64,000 nucleotides of DNA, from positions 79,732 through 143,731 of the forward strand of contig NZ_NISX01000003.1 of NCBI RefSeq assembly GCF_002591895.1, given 5' to 3'. The notes under the pieces were generated by a model. It had not been told where the DNA came from. It searched no databases and saw only the letters and a list, made by a program, of their open reading frames with translations. This stretch comes from Lacimicrobium alkaliphilum. GTDB taxonomy: Bacteria; Pseudomonadota; Gammaproteobacteria; Enterobacterales; Alteromonadaceae. A program made the translations under genes and the position numbers. Of this stretch, positions 29,384 through 38,562 are shown one piece after another. How positions within the stretch are numbered: the stretch's first letter is position 1; each line of letters starts with the position of its first letter.

Positions 29384-29493
29384 AACGACCGTTTTCTTTC
29401 ATCCTCATTAGCCTACTAATTTACTTCGATTTTCACTTGCCTAAGTGTAAAAGAATACGTAAAGTAATCAACGTAAAGAAAACGGGCTTTTTA
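29381..29493. repeat. Inverted repeat flanking the upstream region of the serine recombinase
   Basis: TAAAACGACCGTTTTC (29381-29396) and GAAAACGGGCTTTTTA (29478-29493) are inverted copies matching at 14 of 16 positions, about 80 bases apart, and end 3 bases before the recombinase start codon. The left copy is itself a palindrome. This could be the recombination (res-like) site or operator of the recombinase, or part of a weak terminator for the operon upstream. Confidence 0.45.
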
Positions 29494-29496
29494 TTT

Positions 29497-30060
29497 ATGA
29501 AGATTGGCTATGCACGTGTTAGTACCGACGAACAATGCGAAGATGCTCAAATCGATGCGTTGAAGAGGTTTGGCTGTCAGCGTGTATATCGTGAAAAGAT
29601 CTCAGGTAAGAGTGCTAAAAGGCCCGAATTGTCGCGTTTGCTTGATGCATTGCGACCAGGTGATATCGTAGTTGTTCAGCGCCTTGATCGTTTAGGTCGT
29701 TCCTTGTCTGATTTAATCGATTTGCTGAATGGCTTTAAAAACATTGACGTGCAGTTTGTCAGCCTACATGAAAACATCGATACAACCAGTGCATCGGGCG
29801 AACTGATGTTTCATATGATTGGCGCTATTGCTCAGTTTGAACGACGGCTAATCTCCGAGCGAACGAAACTTGGTTTACAAGCTGCAAGGGCCAGGGGGCG
29901 CAAAGGTGGGCGAAAAGCGAAGATGAGCGTCACGGATATTAAAAAAGCGAAAGCCATGTTATTGGACCCTGACATGACAAAAGCGGAAGTGGCAAAACAT
30001 TTCGACGTGAGTCGCCCTACTTTAAACAAAGCGCTTAGTATGTACAGCCAACCACAGTGA
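29497..30060 (+). CDS. Serine recombinase, resolvase/invertase family
   Basis: The 187-residue protein has the full resolvase layout: MKIGYARVSTDEQ with Ser9 as the nucleophile, VVQRLDRLGRSLSDLI with the conserved arginines, GELMFHMIGAIAQFERRLISERT with the E-helix, and a C-terminal helix-turn-helix (MTKAEVAKHFDVSRPTLNKAL). It belongs to the Tn3 resolvase/DNA invertase group. The frame is open to 29314, but the extra 61 residues are non-homologous and ATG 29497 gives the exact family N-terminus. It sits at the junction between the unknown operon and the restriction locus, perhaps a remnant of a second mobile element. Confidence 0.93.
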   Translation: MKIGYARVSTDEQCEDAQIDALKRFGCQRVYREKISGKSAKRPELSRLLDALRPGDIVVVQRLDRLGRSLSDLIDLLNGFKNIDVQFVSLHENIDTTSASGELMFHMIGAIAQFERRLISERTKLGLQAARARGRKGGRKAKMSVTDIKKAKAMLLDPDMTKAEVAKHFDVSRPTLNKALSMYSQPQ

Positions 30061-30079
30061 ATGCTTCAAAGGAGTGATA

Positions 30080-32887
30080 ATGGTCAATCAAAACCCCGAA
30101 CAGCGCGCCCGCGATGAAATAGACGCACTGCTTATCAAAGCCGGTTGGGCAGTACAGGACAAGAAAAAAGTCGATTTTTCTGCAGCACCCGGAATCGCAG
30201 TACGTGAGTATCAGACCGATGTTGGCCCGGCTGATTATGTGTTGTTTGTTGATAAACAGGCGGTAGGGGTCATTGAAGCCAAGCCGGAGTCCTGGGGGGA
30301 GCGCATCACCACCGTTGAGGATCAAGCTCAGGGTTACGCAAACGCCACATTAAAATGGGTCAACAACAGTCAGGCGCTGCGCTTTGTGTATGAGAGCACC
30401 GGCGTGATTACACGATTTACCGATGGCCGCGACCCGTCCCCCCGCTCCCGGGAAGTATTCAATTTTCATCAGCCAGCAACCCTACTCAAATGGCACCGGG
30501 AAAGTAAAAGCCTGCGTGGCCGGTTGCAGGAACTGCCCCCCCTGAAAACCGATGGCTTGCGCGACTGCCAGATCACAGCTATTACGAATCTGGAAGCCTC
30601 CCTGCAAAAAGACAAACCCCGTGCCTTGGTACAAATGGCTACCGGCTCAGGCAAAACCTTTACCGCCATTACCTCAAGCTACCGTCTGTTAAAAGAACCA
30701 GTCAGTGCCAACCGCATCCTGTTTTTGGTGGACACCAAAAACCTCGGCGAACAGGCCGAGCAGGAATTTATGACCTTTTTGCCGAATGACGATAACCGCA
30801 AGTTCACTGAACTTTATGCGGTCCAGAGGCTGCAAAACCAGTATATCGCCAAAGACGCTCAGGTATGTATCAGCACCATCCAGCGCATGTACTCCATCCT
30901 CAAGGATGAACCACTGGACGACGCGCTGGAAGAGCAAAACCCGGCAGAACAAATTACCCGCCCTAAAGAGCCCGTGCCGGTGGCGTACAATGCCCGCATC
31001 CCGCCGGAATTTTTCGATGTGATTATCATCGATGAATGCCACCGCTCTATCTACAACCTGTGGCGGCAGGTACTGGAATACTTCGATGCCTATCTGGTGG
31101 GCTTAACGGCCACACCCGATAACCGCACCTACGGCTTTTTCCGTAAGAACGTGGTCAGCGAATACAATCATGAAAAAGCCGTGGCCGATGGCGTCAACGT
31201 CGGCAATGAAATCTTTGTAATCGAAACCGAAAAGACCAAACAGGGCGGCAAACTGACCGCAAATGAATTAGTAGAAAAACGTGAACGAACAACCCGTCGA
31301 AAACGTTGGGAAACCCAGGATGAAGATCAGGCTTATACCGGCAAACAGCTGGATCGCGACATCGTTAATCCTGACCAGATTCGCAAAGTCATCAGTACCT
31401 TCAGGGATAAACTGCCGATAATATTCCCCGGTCGCAAAGAAATACCCAAAACCCTGATCTTCGCCAAAACCGACAGCCACGCCGATGACATTATTCAAAC
31501 CGTGCGTGAAGAATTTGGTGAAAGTAACCAGTTCTGCAAAAAAGTCACCTACCGGGTCGCCAACGACAAAACCGATGCCGAAGGCAAACTCATCGAAAAA
31601 GGCGAAGACCCAAAATCGGTGCTGGCCCAGTTCCGCATCGACTATTACCCGCGCATCGCCGTTACCGTGGATATGATTGCCACCGGCACAGACGTAAAAG
31701 CACTGGAATGCCTGTTATTTATGCGCGATGTAAAAAGCAAAAACTACTTTGAACAAATGAAGGGCCGGGGCACCCGCACTCTGGACAAAGACAGCCTGCA
31801 AAAAGTTACCCCCTCGGCGCAAAGCGCGAAAACCCATTATGTGATTGTGGATGCCATAGGCGTAACCAAATCCGTAAAAACCGCCAGCCAGCCGCTGATC
31901 ACCAAACCAGGAGTGGCGCTCAAAGATCTGGCCATGGGCGTAATGATGGGTGCCAGCGACAGCGATACCGTGTCATCCCTGGCCGGCCGCCTGGCCCGGC
32001 TGGACAAACAACTCGACGACAAAGAGCGCGCCCGCATTTCAGCAAAGGCAGGCGGTACGCCGCTGCTGAGCATAGTCGGCGAACTGTTTAACGCCATTGA
32101 CGGCGACCGGATTGAGCAAAAAGCGCTGGAGATCACCGGCCTGCCGCAAGGCACAGACCCAGGCGAAACAGCCCGCGATCAGGCCCAGAAACAGCTGGTC
32201 AGCAAGGTGGCCAATGTATTCAACGGCGAACTCATTGAACTTATCGACAGCATTCGCCGCGACAAGGAACAAACCATAGTCCATGATGATCTGGACGCTG
32301 TATTAAAAGCCGAATGGGCCGGTGAAACCACCGAAAACGCCGAAGCACTGACGCAGGAATTTGCCGATTACCTGCAACAGCACGCAGATCAAATAGAAGC
32401 CCTTAACATCTATTTTCATACTCCGGCCCGGCGCTCTGAAGTAACCTACACACAAATCAAAGCCCTGCTAGAACAGCTCAGACAGGAACGGCCCAAACTG
32501 GCCCCGCTGCGCATCTGGCAGGCTTACGCCCATCTGGACAACTATAAGGGCGACAACCCCTTAACCGAACTCACCGCACTGGTAGCCCTGATCCGCCGCG
32601 TTTGTGGCCTCGACAGCACCATTACCCCCTTTAACGCCACAGTGCGTAAAAACTTTCAGCGCTGGATCCTCAGCTATCACGCCGGTGGCAGCAATAAATT
32701 TAACGAGCAACAAATGCAATGGCTGCACCTTATCCGGGACCATATCGCCAGCTCCTTTCACGTTGAGCGGGACGACCTGGAAATGGCCCCTTTCGATGCT
32801 CAGGGCGGCCTGGGCCAAGTGTATCAGCTATTTGGAGAGCGTATGGATTGGGTACTGGATGAACTTAATAGGGAGTTGGTGGCTTGA
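30080..32887 (+). CDS. hsdR: Type I restriction enzyme subunit R
   Basis: HsdR is the motor and nuclease of type I restriction. The 935-residue protein has an N-terminal PD-(D/E)xK nuclease (Asp52 in GPADYVLFV, Glu66-x-Lys68 in GVIEAKPE), an SF2 helicase core with Walker A ATGSGKT (187-193) and a DECH box (318-321), and motif VI KGRGTRTLD. The C-terminal part is of the EcoEI type, which contacts the MTase. ATG 30080 follows AAAGGAG; a GTG two codons upstream overlaps that site. G+C is clearly higher than in the recombinase and orphan operons, so this block has a separate history. The stop overlaps the hsdS start (TGATG). Confidence 0.96.
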   Translation: MVNQNPEQRARDEIDALLIKAGWAVQDKKKVDFSAAPGIAVREYQTDVGPADYVLFVDKQAVGVIEAKPESWGERITTVEDQAQGYANATLKWVNNSQALRFVYESTGVITRFTDGRDPSPRSREVFNFHQPATLLKWHRESKSLRGRLQELPPLKTDGLRDCQITAITNLEASLQKDKPRALVQMATGSGKTFTAITSSYRLLKEPVSANRILFLVDTKNLGEQAEQEFMTFLPNDDNRKFTELYAVQRLQNQYIAKDAQVCISTIQRMYSILKDEPLDDALEEQNPAEQITRPKEPVPVAYNARIPPEFFDVIIIDECHRSIYNLWRQVLEYFDAYLVGLTATPDNRTYGFFRKNVVSEYNHEKAVADGVNVGNEIFVIETEKTKQGGKLTANELVEKRERTTRRKRWETQDEDQAYTGKQLDRDIVNPDQIRKVISTFRDKLPIIFPGRKEIPKTLIFAKTDSHADDIIQTVREEFGESNQFCKKVTYRVANDKTDAEGKLIEKGEDPKSVLAQFRIDYYPRIAVTVDMIATGTDVKALECLLFMRDVKSKNYFEQMKGRGTRTLDKDSLQKVTPSAQSAKTHYVIVDAIGVTKSVKTASQPLITKPGVALKDLAMGVMMGASDSDTVSSLAGRLARLDKQLDDKERARISAKAGGTPLLSIVGELFNAIDGDRIEQKALEITGLPQGTDPGETARDQAQKQLVSKVANVFNGELIELIDSIRRDKEQTIVHDDLDAVLKAEWAGETTENAEALTQEFADYLQQHADQIEALNIYFHTPARRSEVTYTQIKALLEQLRQERPKLAPLRIWQAYAHLDNYKGDNPLTELTALVALIRRVCGLDSTITPFNATVRKNFQRWILSYHAGGSNKFNEQQMQWLHLIRDHIASSFHVERDDLEMAPFDAQGGLGQVYQLFGERMDWVLDELNRELVA

Positions 32888-34476
32888 TGGAAAACCAACT
32901 TCCCGGATCATGGTGTTTGACACCTATCGTCGAGTTATTAGAGGACAATTCGAATGGCAAGCCTTTCCAGCAGGGCTGGAGCCCTCAGTGTCAAAATCAT
33001 CCAGCCGAAAAGAACTCATGGGGCGTACTAAAAACAACCGCAATCCAAGACGGTAAATTTTGGGACCATGAAAACAAAAAGCTTCCAGAAAAAATTGAGC
33101 CAAGACCCCACCTTGAAATTGTTCCAGGCGATATTTTGATGACATGTGCCGGGCCAAGAAATCGGTGCGGAGTGGTCTGTTTTGTAAAGGAAACACGTCC
33201 GAAACTGCTAATGTCTGGCAAAATGTATCGCTTCAGGCCAAATAACCGACTGTTAGACTCCAAATTTCTAGAAGCCTACATCCGTTCACATGAAGCACAA
33301 CTTGCAATTGATGCAATGAAAACAGGCATCAGTGACAGTGGTTTAAATCTAACCCATAGTCGGTTCGCAACCCTAAAAGTGCCATTTGCCCCCTTTAACG
33401 AGCAAAAACGCATCGTTGCCAAAATCGAACAACTCTTCTCCGAGCTGGATAACGGTATTGCCGCACTAAAAACCGCCCGCGAACAGCTAAAAGTATACCG
33501 CCAGGCAGTGCTGAAGAACGCCTTTGAAGGCAGGCTCACTGCCAAATGGCGGGAAGAGAATATAGATAAACTGGAATCGCCTGAACAACTACTCGCCCGC
33601 ATCCAACAGGAACGCGAATCCCGCTATCAACAACAACTGGAAGAGTGGAAAGCCTCAATCAAAGCCTGGGAAGCCGATGGCAAAGAAGGGAAAAAGCCGG
33701 GTAAGCCGAAAGCATTCAAAGCGATGGATACCATTGAAAACGAAGAAATTGAAATTTTGCCGAGGATTCCAAATTGCTGGAAGTATGCGCGCTTAGCAGA
33801 AATTGCATTCATTGGCTCAGGTATGTCAGTGAGCAAAGATAGAAAACTAAATGACCCAGTTGAAGTGCCGTATTTAAGAGTCGCCAATGTTCAACGCGGA
33901 AACCTTATATTAGATGAAATCAAAACTATGTGTATTGAGAAGGATTCTCTTTCAGATCTAACTTTAGAAAAGTGGGATATCTTATTTAATGAAGGAGGGG
34001 ACCGGGATAAGTTAGGCCGAGGATGGATATGGGAAAACCAGATTTCACATTGTATAACACAGAATCATGTATTCAGAGCATCACCAATACTAAAGAGCGA
34101 GTATCACTCTAAGTTCATCTCTCATTGGGGCAACTCATTCGGAAAGGACTATTTCGAGAAAGGAGGAAAACAAACCACAAACTTAGCCTCAATCAACAAG
34201 ACTGTTCTCAGTAACTTCCCTGTACCACTACCTTCCATGGAAGAGCAGCATCAGCTAATAGATATGCTTGATGATATGATGAGCCAGATAGAAGCGATGG
34301 AAACGGAATTTGAAAATGGAATTCAACGAGCCGAAACCCTGCGTCAATCCATCCTGAAAAAAGCCTTCTCCGGCCAGTTGGTGCCACAAGATCCTAACGA
34401 CGAACCTGCCAGCGAACTACTGGCGCGTATCCAGGCAGAAATGACCCAGCGAAAAGGAATAACGAGTAAAAGATGA
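32887..34476 (+). CDS. hsdS: Type I restriction enzyme specificity subunit S
   Basis: HsdS determines the bipartite DNA target of the type I complex. The 529-residue protein has two target-recognition domains (about 1-175 and 270-440), each followed by a conserved helical spacer: NEQKRIVAKIEQLFSELD near 180, and MEEQHQLIDMLDDMMSQIE near 455. Both spacers end in similar LKxAFxGxL segments (LKNAFEGRLT, LKKAFSGQLV), the usual internal repeat. The recognition sequence cannot be read off. It starts in the hsdR stop codon and overlaps the next gene by ATGA. Confidence 0.95.
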   Translation: MENQLPGSWCLTPIVELLEDNSNGKPFQQGWSPQCQNHPAEKNSWGVLKTTAIQDGKFWDHENKKLPEKIEPRPHLEIVPGDILMTCAGPRNRCGVVCFVKETRPKLLMSGKMYRFRPNNRLLDSKFLEAYIRSHEAQLAIDAMKTGISDSGLNLTHSRFATLKVPFAPFNEQKRIVAKIEQLFSELDNGIAALKTAREQLKVYRQAVLKNAFEGRLTAKWREENIDKLESPEQLLARIQQERESRYQQQLEEWKASIKAWEADGKEGKKPGKPKAFKAMDTIENEEIEILPRIPNCWKYARLAEIAFIGSGMSVSKDRKLNDPVEVPYLRVANVQRGNLILDEIKTMCIEKDSLSDLTLEKWDILFNEGGDRDKLGRGWIWENQISHCITQNHVFRASPILKSEYHSKFISHWGNSFGKDYFEKGGKQTTNLASINKTVLSNFPVPLPSMEEQHQLIDMLDDMMSQIEAMETEFENGIQRAETLRQSILKKAFSGQLVPQDPNDEPASELLARIQAEMTQRKGITSKR

Positions 34477-37310
34477 AACATCACTATAAGGGCATGCGTT
34501 GGCTAAAGTGTGACCTTCAAATGCAGACACCTGCTGATTCCCGTCACTGGCAGGGTGATCGCCTCTTGGGTGGTGAAGAGTTGCTTGCTGCCAAGGCGTT
34601 TGCTGAAGCATGCTTTCAAGCTGGGCTGGATATCGTCGGTATAACGGATCACAACTTTCTAAGTAAGGAGTTTATCCCGTATTTAAAAACTGCATTCGAA
34701 GATCTTGAGCGCGAGCATAATCACAGCATCACCCTTTTTCCGGGATTTGAGTTTGAGGCGGCAGGCGTGGGACGCGGCGTGCACGTACTCTGTTTGTTTG
34801 AACCTAGCGCTGATTTGGTCCAGCTTGATGCCATTCTTACAGAATGTGGTGTTACATACCCTAGAGTTGGTTCAGACGGCCAGTTGGCCAAGTCAGACAA
34901 AAATCTCAAAGACATATTGCAGATCGTTCAAGATAAGTATTCTGGCATTGTGATCATGCCTCACGCTATGAGTAACGATGGGATATTCGATAACGAATCT
35001 ATTTCAGACTGGTTACAACAAGACCAATTTACCAATCCCGGACTACTTGCGATTGAAGTGCCCAAACCTGTTAATAAGATGTCAGCAGGTTATCAGCGGT
35101 TACTGAAATCAGGTGACGATTGTCAACCTGGATGGAGGAGAGTTCGCCCCATCGCAACGATAATGTCTTCCGACAATAAGAAGCTAATTGACCTCGACCA
35201 GCACGGGGCACCAACTCCAAACTCGATTGGTTACCGATACTCTTGGATAAAAATGTCGTCTCCTTCAATAGAGTCTCTACGCCAAGCTTTTCTAGATCAT
35301 CAGTCTCGCATTCTCTTACCTGAGAACGTACAGAAAGATGTTCACCCTGAAAATCGCATCCGCCAAGCGATAGTCCATTCTATTTCAGTCAAAAACGTCG
35401 CATTCTTAGATGATCAGGAAATTCATTTTTCACCAAACATGAATTGTGTAATTGGCGGCCGTGGAAGTGGCAAGTCTACCTTGCTTGAGTACCTCCGTAT
35501 TATTTTTAGCAAAGATAAATCGGAGGACATTGATGACGATACTATAAGTCGAATTAAGCGGGTTCGAGATACTCTGAACTCACCAGCCGCAGAGCTTGAA
35601 GTGACGTGGATCAGTGCGGATAACGTGAGAGACCGTATTGTATGGCAAAACGGGCAACCTGCTGTCCATCGTGACGATGACTTATATGACCCTGAAACGT
35701 TCTTCCAGAATTTACCTATCAGTTTTTTCAGCCAACAGCAGCTCAACCGCCTTACCGAGTCGAAAACAGGGGGAGATGGGCAGGTACCTCAGGCACAGCG
35801 TCTGCTAGATCTGATCGACGGGTTCGCAACTAACGAACTATCTGAACTAAGCGAGCAGGAAAGAAAGCTGACGGCCAAGATACAAACATCATTTTCCAAG
35901 CTAAGGCAAGCCAAAGCATTAAAGAAAGATCTTAAAAAGGCTCAACAGGAGTATCAGGAGCTGGATCGTCAGTGGAAAGCGCGAAGTGAGATTCAAGCAG
36001 ATGCCACCCGACACGAGAAACTAACATCAGAAAGTCGTTATCTCGAATCGCTTGAAGGAGAGCCAGGAAAGCGATTCAAAGATGTTGTCGAACTAGCCAA
36101 TGATATAGCCAGCTCCCATGCTTCATTCCAAATTGAAGATGCTCCCCATCAATCCTGGTTTAAACAATTTGATTTAAAAGTCAAACAAGCTAAAGAGAAT
36201 CTTGCAGATCTCATTCGCCAGGCTGTAGAGCAGTACCAGGAAGAAATTGAGTCGCTTACGACAGAAGATCCTACTTGGGGCACGATTGAGCAAGAACTTG
36301 AGCAGGCAGATGCAAATTTCACTCAGGCATGTACACAGAAAGGTCTAACCCCTGATGACGTCGGACACCTAAAAGAGATTGATCAAGCTAAGTCCAAGAA
36401 GCAACAAGAAGTTAATGAGCTTAAGGCTGAAGTCGACAGATTGAAAGAAGAAGCTGGCAATCCAGAGGAGCAGGTGCAGCAACTGCATCTAATTTGGCAA
36501 GAGCAACTCCAAAAACGTATTGAGGCCGCTAATCGTGCAAACAGACTAGCCGTGCAGTCCGAAGAGGGGCGAAAATTCATTGAGGTAAGTGTTCAATACC
36601 AGTTTGACCAGACTAGCTTTTTCGAACTTTGGAATGATTTTGGCCCAAAGGACGGCCGAACCGCTTTAGCTCGGGCATGGTCTGAGATAGGGAGTTTACT
36701 AATAGAAGAATTCCGTCAATTACCTGACAATGAACGAGCTTCCCCATGGGACCTATTAAGAAGTTTTTACGCTAAAAATGATGGTGAGCAGGCACAGCGA
36801 CTTTTCCCAAATCACTCAGAGAACCTCAAACAGTATATTGTGGACAACTTAGAGAGTTGGGATCAACTTCGCTTATCACGAGTAAAAGACGTAGTTGATT
36901 TAAAGCTCTTTCGACCTGATGGCACAGTTGCCGGTAGCATTTCTGAGGGCTCACTGTCCGATGGTCAACGGAATACCGCAGCGCTTGCTTTGTTGCTGGC
37001 TCAAGATGGAGGACCGCTGGTAATAGATCAGCCTGAAGATGAGCTTGATTCAAACTTCGTTTTCAAGGAGCTGATACCAATGCTTCGCAAAGTAAAAGTA
37101 AATCGCCAAATAATTATCGCAACTCACAATGCGAACCTACCTGTCAATGGAGATGCTGAACTGGTATATGCCCTTGAAGCGCGGGACGGTAAAGGTATGC
37201 TCCGGGCAGAAGGAGGACTTGATCATGGAACCGTTACAGCCGCTGTACTCGATATTATGGAAGGCACAGAAGAGGCCTTCCGTCGTCGACGAGAGAAGTA
37301 TCACTTTTGA
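34473..37310 (+). CDS. PHP-domain and ABC-type ATPase protein (TrlF-like)
   Basis: The 945-residue protein has an N-terminal PHP phosphoesterase-like domain (about 1-290; GITDHN near 57-61), then an ABC/SMC-type ATPase split by a long coiled coil (about 430-740). Walker A is GGRGSGKST (328-336), the signature LSDGQ lies near 828, and Walker B is LVIDQPED (849-856), followed by IIIATHNANLP. This is the TrlF-like layout, often found in defence islands. The first PHP motif reads DLQMQT rather than DLHxH, so two expected metal ligands are Gln. It overlaps hsdS by ATGA, so it is translated with the restriction genes. Confidence 0.88.
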   Translation: MKHHYKGMRWLKCDLQMQTPADSRHWQGDRLLGGEELLAAKAFAEACFQAGLDIVGITDHNFLSKEFIPYLKTAFEDLEREHNHSITLFPGFEFEAAGVGRGVHVLCLFEPSADLVQLDAILTECGVTYPRVGSDGQLAKSDKNLKDILQIVQDKYSGIVIMPHAMSNDGIFDNESISDWLQQDQFTNPGLLAIEVPKPVNKMSAGYQRLLKSGDDCQPGWRRVRPIATIMSSDNKKLIDLDQHGAPTPNSIGYRYSWIKMSSPSIESLRQAFLDHQSRILLPENVQKDVHPENRIRQAIVHSISVKNVAFLDDQEIHFSPNMNCVIGGRGSGKSTLLEYLRIIFSKDKSEDIDDDTISRIKRVRDTLNSPAAELEVTWISADNVRDRIVWQNGQPAVHRDDDLYDPETFFQNLPISFFSQQQLNRLTESKTGGDGQVPQAQRLLDLIDGFATNELSELSEQERKLTAKIQTSFSKLRQAKALKKDLKKAQQEYQELDRQWKARSEIQADATRHEKLTSESRYLESLEGEPGKRFKDVVELANDIASSHASFQIEDAPHQSWFKQFDLKVKQAKENLADLIRQAVEQYQEEIESLTTEDPTWGTIEQELEQADANFTQACTQKGLTPDDVGHLKEIDQAKSKKQQEVNELKAEVDRLKEEAGNPEEQVQQLHLIWQEQLQKRIEAANRANRLAVQSEEGRKFIEVSVQYQFDQTSFFELWNDFGPKDGRTALARAWSEIGSLLIEEFRQLPDNERASPWDLLRSFYAKNDGEQAQRLFPNHSENLKQYIVDNLESWDQLRLSRVKDVVDLKLFRPDGTVAGSISEGSLSDGQRNTAALALLLAQDGGPLVIDQPEDELDSNFVFKELIPMLRKVKVNRQIIIATHNANLPVNGDAELVYALEARDGKGMLRAEGGLDHGTVTAAVLDIMEGTEEAFRRRREKYHF

Positions 37311-37444
37311 TTTCCACTATTATGATGTTCAAAAATATCAGCAACCTTATCCACCAGTTCACAGTGGATAGCCAAGGCATTAGATATGGCAACTAAAGCG
37401 CTAAAACTCAAAACGTTACAATAAATGAGAAGTATAAGAGAGAC

Positions 37445-37552
37445 ATGACGGCTGACAACTATGTCAATAAATTGGTATGCAGACTCAGAGAGTTGATCGA
37501 GTCAGCCGAACTCTTGCGGTATAATAACCCCTCAATGAGGAGGAAAATCTGA
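37445..37552 (+). CDS. Possible 35-residue leader peptide before the AAA gene
   Basis: An ORF of 35 codons (begins MTADNYVNKLVCRLREL) ends TGATG on the start codon of the AAA ATPase gene, so the two would be translationally coupled. It contains the AAA gene's ribosome site. There is no recognisable ribosome site of its own, and a TATAAT (37520-37525) lies inside it, so it may be chance. The rest of the 241-base gap 37311-37551 shows nothing else. Confidence 0.3.
   Translation: MTADNYVNKLVCRLRELIESAELLRYNNPSMRRKI
37520..37525 (+). promoter_or_regulatory. Perfect TATAAT -10 before the AAA-subtilase pair
   Basis: TATAAT lies 27 bases before the start codon, ahead of the strong GAGGAGG ribosome site (37536-37543 region). 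A good -35 at normal spacing is not evident (TTGATC at 37493-37498 is 21 bases away), so an activator may be needed. It suggests that AAA, protease and possibly hsdM have their own transcript. Confidence 0.45.
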
Positions 37553-38547
37553 TGGCCAGTGCCAATCAACTAAAAGCCTTGCTGCAGTCACATCTGGAAG
37601 GTGATGATTCACGCTTTTATTCTGTGGCCATGCAGGTTGCCGCCCACGAAGCGAAACTGGGCCATGGCAAGCTGGCTGAGGAACTACGCAAACTGATTGA
37701 CCAGTCAAAATCGCGCGGAGAGATTGCATCAGGGAGTAAAACGGTTCCTATCAGCAAACCTCGTGGAGAACTGGCTAACCTGTTAACCGTCAGCTACCCG
37801 AAGTCTCGTTTGGGGGATATGGTATTAGATGCCGGGCTCGAACAGCAGCTAAGGCGAATTATTCGCGAACAGCGCCATGCCGCGGAGATCTTGTCTCACG
37901 GTTTGTCCCCAAGGCGCAAATTACTGTTGGTTGGCCCTCCGGGTACGGGCAAAACCATGACCGCCTCGGTGCTGGCCGGGGAGCTCGGACTGCCTCTGTT
38001 TCAGGTGCGCCTGGATGGCTTGATCACCAAGTTTATGGGCGAGACTGCGGCCAAGCTCCGACAGATCTTTGAATCCACCCATCATGCCAGAGGGGTGTAT
38101 TTTTTTGACGAGTTTGACGCCATTGGCTCACAGCGAGGGTTGAGTAATGATGTAGGTGAAGTCAGACGGATCTTAAACAGCTTTCTGCAAATGATCGAAC
38201 AGGATGAGTCCCACAGCCTAATCATCGGGGCCACCAATCACCCGGATATTCTGGATAACGCCCTGTTCCGCCGCTTTGATGATCTGCTGCATTACGAACT
38301 ACCGAACGAAGCGCACGTAGCCAGCGTTCTTAAGTCACGTTTGTCGCGCATGGCAGTCAAAAACACCTCCTGGAAACGTTTAGCGTCTAAAGCTCTTGGC
38401 CTGAGCTATGCAGAGTTAACCCGCGCGGCTGACGAGGTGCTGAAAACGGCGCTTATTGAACGAGCGGAAAGCATTTCCGAACAAGATATATCCCATGCGC
38501 TGGAAGAACGCTGGAATCTGTCAAATCGGTTAAATAAGATGAGTTAA
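37552..38547 (+). CDS. AAA+ ATPase paired with a subtilisin-like protease
   Basis: This 331-residue protein has an N-terminal helical domain of about 85 residues, then one AAA+ module of the FtsH/spastin type: Walker A GPPGTGKT (128-135), Walker B YFFDEFD (183-189), sensor-1 Asn in IIGATNHPD (Asn229), and arginine-finger pair ALFRRFDD (Arg240-Arg241). No membrane segment is present. Pairs of a small AAA ATPase and an S8 protease occur together in defence islands, where the ATPase is thought to control the protease (general knowledge; mechanism unproven here). The protease gene follows after 15 bases. Confidence 0.9.
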   Translation: MASANQLKALLQSHLEGDDSRFYSVAMQVAAHEAKLGHGKLAEELRKLIDQSKSRGEIASGSKTVPISKPRGELANLLTVSYPKSRLGDMVLDAGLEQQLRRIIREQRHAAEILSHGLSPRRKLLLVGPPGTGKTMTASVLAGELGLPLFQVRLDGLITKFMGETAAKLRQIFESTHHARGVYFFDEFDAIGSQRGLSNDVGEVRRILNSFLQMIEQDESHSLIIGATNHPDILDNALFRRFDDLLHYELPNEAHVASVLKSRLSRMAVKNTSWKRLASKALGLSYAELTRAADEVLKTALIERAESISEQDISHALEERWNLSNRLNKMS

Positions 38548-38562
38548 TGACAAGGATATCGC

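Noticed and set aside
29314-29496. Upstream extension of the serine recombinase frame
   Set aside because: The extra 61 residues are not part of the resolvase fold and overlap the third orphan gene; ATG 29497 gives the exact family start.
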